Shown in pieces: positions 60,538 to 64,000 of a DNA stretch of 64,000 nucleotides. Positions within the stretch are counted from its first letter, which is position 1, and every line of letters begins with the position of its first letter. A program made the translations under genes and the position numbers. The notes beneath the pieces were generated by a model that was not told where the DNA came from, searched no databases, and saw only the letters and a list, made by a program, of their open reading frames with translations. Location: contig NZ_MTQO01000049.1 in the NCBI RefSeq assembly GCF_001984155.1, forward strand, positions 124,001 to 188,000, given 5' to 3'. Source of the DNA: Actinosynnema sp. ALI-1.44 (GTDB lineage Bacteria > Actinomycetota > Actinomycetes > Mycobacteriales > Pseudonocardiaceae).

Positions 60538-61074
60538 CTAGGCGGTCTTCCTCAGGGGTGTCGCTGGGCGCGTCTGCGGCCGGTCGTGGGGCCCACTGAG
60601 TGAAGCTCGCTGGCTGCTCGGCGCTGGTCCGGGCTTGGGCTGCTGCGTCGGCTGTCGAGGTTTTCGGCGGGTAGAGGTATTCGACCTCTGGATGTTCCCT
60701 CGGGCTATCCAGGTAGCACCCCTGGATACGGCGTAGGCGACCGCCGACGCGCGCCGGTCCCCTGCCGGGAACGGTGTCATGTCCCGTACCGCACCGGGAA
60801 TAGCGTCTTCGGCGTCCGGCCGCTGGGTGGCCAGCAGCAGTTTTCCTTTGCTGGCGCGTATCTGACGGGAGATCTGTTGCAGGATCGGGTCGAGTTCGTT
60901 CTTGCCCAGCGTGGCGCGGATCCCCTGCACCTCGTCCAACACGACCAGGTAGCGCGGGAAGTCAGGTTTCCCGGTGTTGCCGCGCTCGTACTCGGCGTCC
61001 TCGTCGTACCGCTGACGCATCATCGCCGAGACACGGGGCAACCACTCGGACCATTCCTCCGGATGGCGCGCCAC
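60538..61074 (-). pseudogene. TraB/FtsK-like translocase relic
   Basis: The readable part is RYLVVLDEVQGIRATLGKNE, DPILQQISRQIRASKGKLLL, ATQRPDAEDAIPGAVRDM, the Walker B/Arg-finger region of an FtsK/SpoIIIE-type DNA pump as in actinomycete integrative elements. The P-loop part upstream and the GxGRA... core downstream are missing. The tail (RKPRQPTQQPKPGPAPSS) is low-complexity. Remnant of a mobile element. Confidence 0.78.
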
Positions 61075-61150
61075 GCGTCCCCGCCATGTCGGCCACGGGA
61101 CGGCATGGGATACGTTCTGCGCCTATCCCTGTTGATCTCAAGGAGTTCCG

Positions 61151-61759
61151 ATGCGACACAAGAGCATTGTTTCGGCGGCGATCCCGCGGCGGCTCGAATC
61201 GGCCTGCCTGGCTGTCGTGGTGCCTGCGATGGCGTTCGGATTGGTCGCGTGCAGCTCGAGCGTGGCGGGAACGGGCACGGCCGCACCCAGCGGTGGCGCC
61301 AGTCAAACCGCGACTACGCCAAGTGTCACAAGTAACTCCAGCAGCGCCAACGCTTCGGCGGACAGCCCGGCTGCCGCGGTCGAGTCCTGGGTCACTCAGA
61401 TTCTGCAGAAGCGTTACACGGAGGCATGTCTGGCGAGTGCTCCCGTGATGGCTGCGGGTCAGGATGCCGAGACTGTGTGCAACGGCCCCCAAGCGAAGAA
61501 GACCCTGGAGTCGCTCCACGAAGCGTGGGCGAAGCCCGGCGTGAAGCTGCCGCCGCAGGCGCAGGTCAAGGTGTCCGACGTGGTACCCCATGGTGATACC
61601 GCCACGGTGGCGGACACTGCTGTCAGCGTTGACGGCCGGACGTTGCACGAGCTCGCGCTCATCGGCGCGACCGGCAACGTCGGATCGTTCAGTGTCACCT
61701 TGGAAGTGAAGAAGAACAACGGTGCCTGGCACATCGGCGACCTGCAGATCAAGTTCTGA
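61151..61759 (+). CDS. Secreted lipoprotein, unknown function
   Basis: 202 residues from ATG 61151 (AAGGAG five bases upstream). Signal LESACLAVVVPAMAFGLVAC with lipobox LVAC (Cys34), a Ser/Thr/Ala linker (~36-70), then a small domain AAAVESWVTQILQKRYTEAC, SLHEAWAKPGVKLPPQAQVK, GSFSVTLEVKKNNGAWHIGD. The pattern resembles NTF2-like or DUF4878-type domains in secreted actinobacterial lipoproteins. Outer face of the membrane. Confidence 0.82.
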   Translation: MRHKSIVSAAIPRRLESACLAVVVPAMAFGLVACSSSVAGTGTAAPSGGASQTATTPSVTSNSSSANASADSPAAAVESWVTQILQKRYTEACLASAPVMAAGQDAETVCNGPQAKKTLESLHEAWAKPGVKLPPQAQVKVSDVVPHGDTATVADTAVSVDGRTLHELALIGATGNVGSFSVTLEVKKNNGAWHIGDLQIKF

Positions 61760-61789
61760 CCTGCGTCGAGTTCTGTACCGCTCGAGCGG

Positions 61790-62104
61790 TCATCGCTGTA
61801 GGCCAAGCAGCCTATCGGTGGGTAGCGAGTAGGAGCCGGTCCTGGCACAGCGGCTGCAGTTCGCTGGGTGGGGAACCTTGCCGACGATCTTGGGCTCGAA
61901 GCTGCTGGTGCGGTCACGTGGCACGGTGGTCTCGACCGGCCCGACATCGGTCAACACGGTCTTGGACCGGGTGCCGTTACGGGAGTTGCCGGTGTTGCGA
62001 CCGGCCGGGTCGTGCTTGTCATAGCCGAGGTGGTCGGTCATCTCCCGTCCAACGCGGACTCCAGCAGCCGCTTGGTCAGCTGTTGCAACACACGTCAGTC
62101 CCAA
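61790..62104 (-). pseudogene. IS256-family transposase, N-terminal relic
   Basis: REMTDHLGYDKHDPAGRNTG, NSRNGTRSKTVLTDVGPVET, VPRDRTSSFEPKIVGK matches the early part of IS256 transposases; then the frame is lost (HPANCSRC...). Only ~75 recognisable residues remain. It touches the 3' end of the AraC gene. Confidence 0.82.
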
Positions 62105-62976
62105 CCGGGAACCGCGCCGTTGTGCCGGTAACTGCTCGGCGGCAGGCCGAACTCGCGGCGGAACGCGCGGCTGAAGTGAAACTGGTCGACGTAGCCGACG
62201 GTGCCGGCGACCGCGGCGACGGACATTCCCGTGCCGGTCAGCAGCCGAGCCGCGCGGTGCAGGCGGCGGGAGCGCACCTCCTGCATGGGGCTGCGGCCGG
62301 TGGCCCGCGCGTAGAGGTGACTGAAGCGCGACGGTGACAGCCCGGCGATGGCGGCAAGCGAGTTCAAGGTGTGCGGGGCCTCCGGTGTCTCGGCGATGAA
62401 CTGCTGCACGCGGGCGATGCGCGGGTCAGGGCCCGGCGGTGCGGCGGGAGCACCGGTGAGGGCGGCCAGGCGCACGATTTCCTCGAGCGCGCACATGGCG
62501 AGGGCCTGCTGCTCGGGACGGGCGGCGAAGGCCGGGAGGTGGACCGGCGACGACGGGATGTGATCACCGGTGAGCCGGGCGTAACGGCGGAGCCGGTCGA
62601 AGGCGGCGTCGATGGCCTCCGCAGCGCCACTCGCCGCCGGTGTCAGATGGCGACTCGTTCCAAGCCAGTTTCCCTGTGGTGCTCGGAAATGTGCCCACAG
62701 CAGCGACCATTCCCCGGCGTCGGGGGCGACTCCGTAGGTGTGCCGCACGCCGGGTTCGATCAGCACGAGCTGCCCCGCGCTGGTTGTCAGGGCCGTGTTC
62801 CCGTGGTGCACGGCGCCGCGTCCCCGCGTTGTCCACATGAGCAGCCAGCTCGGCGAGCCGGTCGGCCGAATCGCCTCGACGCGCTTGGTGAAGGTGCTTT
62901 CGCCGACGACGAGCAACCCGGCCGGAGGCGAGGGCGTCGCAGCAGGATCTGTCATCTCCCCGGCAGGTTCAGCCAT
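62095..62976 (-). CDS. AraC-family transcriptional regulator
   Basis: 293 residues from ATG 62976 (ATG 62955 possible). N-terminal cupin-type sensor (SWLLMWTTRGRGAVHHGNTA, GQLVLIEPGVRHTYGVAPDA, WSLLWAHFRAPQGN), then two HTH motifs (HTLNSLAAIAGLSPSRFSHL, SVAAVAGTVGYVDQFHFSRA, FRREFGLPPSSYR). The wording is close to AraC-like regulators of sugar or oxygenase genes. Divergent from the dioxygenase-family gene, which is the probable target. Confidence 0.93.
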   Translation of the reverse strand: MAEPAGEMTDPAATPSPPAGLLVVGESTFTKRVEAIRPTGSPSWLLMWTTRGRGAVHHGNTALTTSAGQLVLIEPGVRHTYGVAPDAGEWSLLWAHFRAPQGNWLGTSRHLTPAASGAAEAIDAAFDRLRRYARLTGDHIPSSPVHLPAFAARPEQQALAMCALEEIVRLAALTGAPAAPPGPDPRIARVQQFIAETPEAPHTLNSLAAIAGLSPSRFSHLYARATGRSPMQEVRSRRLHRAARLLTGTGMSVAAVAGTVGYVDQFHFSRAFRREFGLPPSSYRHNGAVPGWD

Positions 62977-63040
62977 GTCCGCGATGCCTCCGCCCTTTCT
63001 ACAGTTGGACCCGTCGAGACCCCCACGGTGGAGGCAGAAC

Positions 63041-63952
63041 ATGAAGCAGTTGATCGATTCCAGTGACATCGCCGACGACGTCGCGGCGCTGCGGGAGCGC
63101 ATGTCCGAGGACGGCTACCTCTACTTCCCCCGCCTGCTGCCCAGCGACTACGTCACCGGTGTTCGCGCCGACATCGCGGCCGTGCTCCACGACAGCAGGT
63201 GGCTGGCCCCCGGCACCGAGCCGCACGAGCTGCGGGCGTCCGACCGGGCGGTCGAGGAGGGCAAGTCCACCTTCTTCGGCATGTACTCCGCCGTGCAGGC
63301 GACGCAGTCCTTCCACGAGCTCAGCGAACGCCAGGAGCTGCGCGGCCTGGCTCAGCGGCTGCTCGGCGAGGAGGTCTTCTGCCACCCGATGCACATCGCC
63401 CGCGTCACGGCGCCGACGCCGCGGGCCACACCCACGCCCGCTCACCAGGACTACCGCCTCATCCAGGGCGCGGTCGACACCCTGACCATGTGGATCCCCC
63501 TCGCCGACTGTCCCTCCGACGCCGGCGGGCTCGAGGTCCTCGCCGGGTCGCACAAGCTCGGCGTGCTCGGTGTGTCCCGGGCGGAGGGCCCCGGTGGGGT
63601 CACCGCGCAGGTGGCGGGCAGCGGCGTGGACGACTGGCGCAGCACCCACTTCGGCCAGGGGGACGTGCTCATGTTCACCAGCCTTACCGTGCACGGGGCC
63701 CGCCCCAACCTCAGCGACCGGCTGCGGTTGTCGGCGGACATCCGGTGGCAAGCGAGGTCGGAACCGGCCGCCTTCATCGACGGCTACGAGCCGTTCCGGC
63801 CGCACTTCCACCCGGACGTGCCCGACTGGCCCACCCTGACCCGGGGCTGGACTTCGACGACCAGCATCGAGATCCCGGAGGGACTGACCTATGTCCGCAA
63901 GTTCGACTCGATGAGCGAACACGTGCCAACCCCTCCGTCCCGGTTCAGGTGA
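63041..63952 (+). CDS. Phytanoyl-CoA dioxygenase (PhyH) family oxygenase
   Basis: 303 residues from ATG 63041 with TGGAGG at ideal spacing. Non-haem iron signature: HQD in PTPAHQDYRLIQG, and the distal His in LTVHGARPNLSDRLRLSADI with the 2-oxoglutarate-binding Arg. Also CPSDAGGLEVLAGSHKLG and FGQGDVLMFTSL. Family members hydroxylate small molecules using Fe(II) and 2-oxoglutarate. Substrate unknown; regulated with the divergent AraC gene. It might serve a pathway continuing beyond the right edge. Confidence 0.9.
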   Translation: MKQLIDSSDIADDVAALRERMSEDGYLYFPRLLPSDYVTGVRADIAAVLHDSRWLAPGTEPHELRASDRAVEEGKSTFFGMYSAVQATQSFHELSERQELRGLAQRLLGEEVFCHPMHIARVTAPTPRATPTPAHQDYRLIQGAVDTLTMWIPLADCPSDAGGLEVLAGSHKLGVLGVSRAEGPGGVTAQVAGSGVDDWRSTHFGQGDVLMFTSLTVHGARPNLSDRLRLSADIRWQARSEPAAFIDGYEPFRPHFHPDVPDWPTLTRGWTSTTSIEIPEGLTYVRKFDSMSEHVPTPPSRFR

Positions 63953-64000
63953 GCGAGCGCGGTCAGTTTCCAGGCGCGGGCCGGACCCGGTCGAGCTTCG

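Noticed and set aside
1-64000. CRISPR arrays, tRNA or rRNA genes
   Set aside because: I saw no regularly spaced repeats and no tRNA or rRNA signature; the only tandem repeat is the 33-bp pair at 47803.
1-64000. NRPS or PKS assembly lines despite two SARP regulators
   Set aside because: No carrier, condensation, adenylation-module or ketosynthase motifs; the one adenylating enzyme is PrpE-like.

Overview
The window is high-GC actinobacterial DNA, most likely from a member of the Pseudonocardiaceae (Kibdelosporangium, Lentzea, Amycolatopsis or a relative). The evidence is third-position GC bias, many GTG starts, dense 4-bp start/stop overlaps, SARP/AfsR regulators, and small protein families that I know mainly from that group (DUF5994, DUF6292, DUF6307, RGCVC). 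Family assignments come from reading the translations. No database search was run.

Left part (1-26.3 kb): largely intact chromosomal genes. These are the end of a protein O-mannosyltransferase, a membrane Ser/Thr kinase, propionyl-CoA synthetase, a lipoprotein, a GH20 hexosaminidase, an aldehyde-dehydrogenase-like protein without its catalytic residues facing a GAF regulator, a SARP/NB-ARC/TPR regulator, an ABC-2 exporter, a four-gene coupled operon (secreted protein, mini-lipoprotein, response regulator, sensor kinase), a CYTH-CHAD protein, an orphan histidine kinase, a TetR/NmrA-type divergent pair, LysR with two serine beta-lactamase-fold genes, and a MerR regulator.

Middle (26.3-41.4 kb): an accessory, heavily eroded region. 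It holds decayed genes (RsbQ-like hydrolase, GAF-ANTAR, DUF998, glycosyltransferase, SRPBCC, desaturase N-terminus, TPR, IS256) mixed with intact small genes (RGCVC, DUF6307, ATP-grasp, cold-shock, GNAT-DUF5994 fusion, zinc ribbon, DUF5994 copies, DUF6292). Several reading frames start at ATC, CTG or CTC at or near Shine-Dalgarno spacing instead of ATG/GTG/TTG. A ~285-bp non-coding element occurs twice (about 27.9 and 36.75 kb), and a small protein family occurs as two paralogues that both begin with ATC.

Right-middle (41.9-53.6 kb): one ten-gene minus-strand catabolic operon behind a LacI regulator and an exact pair of inverted LacI-type operators. The order is LacI, two sugar ABC permeases, binding lipoprotein, two ADP-ribosylglycohydrolase-family enzymes, ribokinase, a TIM-barrel/FGE-fold fusion, a class III CoA-transferase and a CitE-type lyase. 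The gene set suggests import of a ribosylated compound, release and phosphorylation of ribose, and CoA-dependent cleavage of the rest.

Right end (53.7-64 kb): a protease relic, a second SARP regulator, a strong terminator, then a tRNA-dependent cyclodipeptide synthase beside a PLP aminotransferase and a methyltransferase, which together look like a small CDPS biosynthetic locus. Relics of a TraB/FtsK translocase and an IS256 transposase follow. The window closes with an AraC regulator divergent from a phytanoyl-CoA-dioxygenase-family enzyme.
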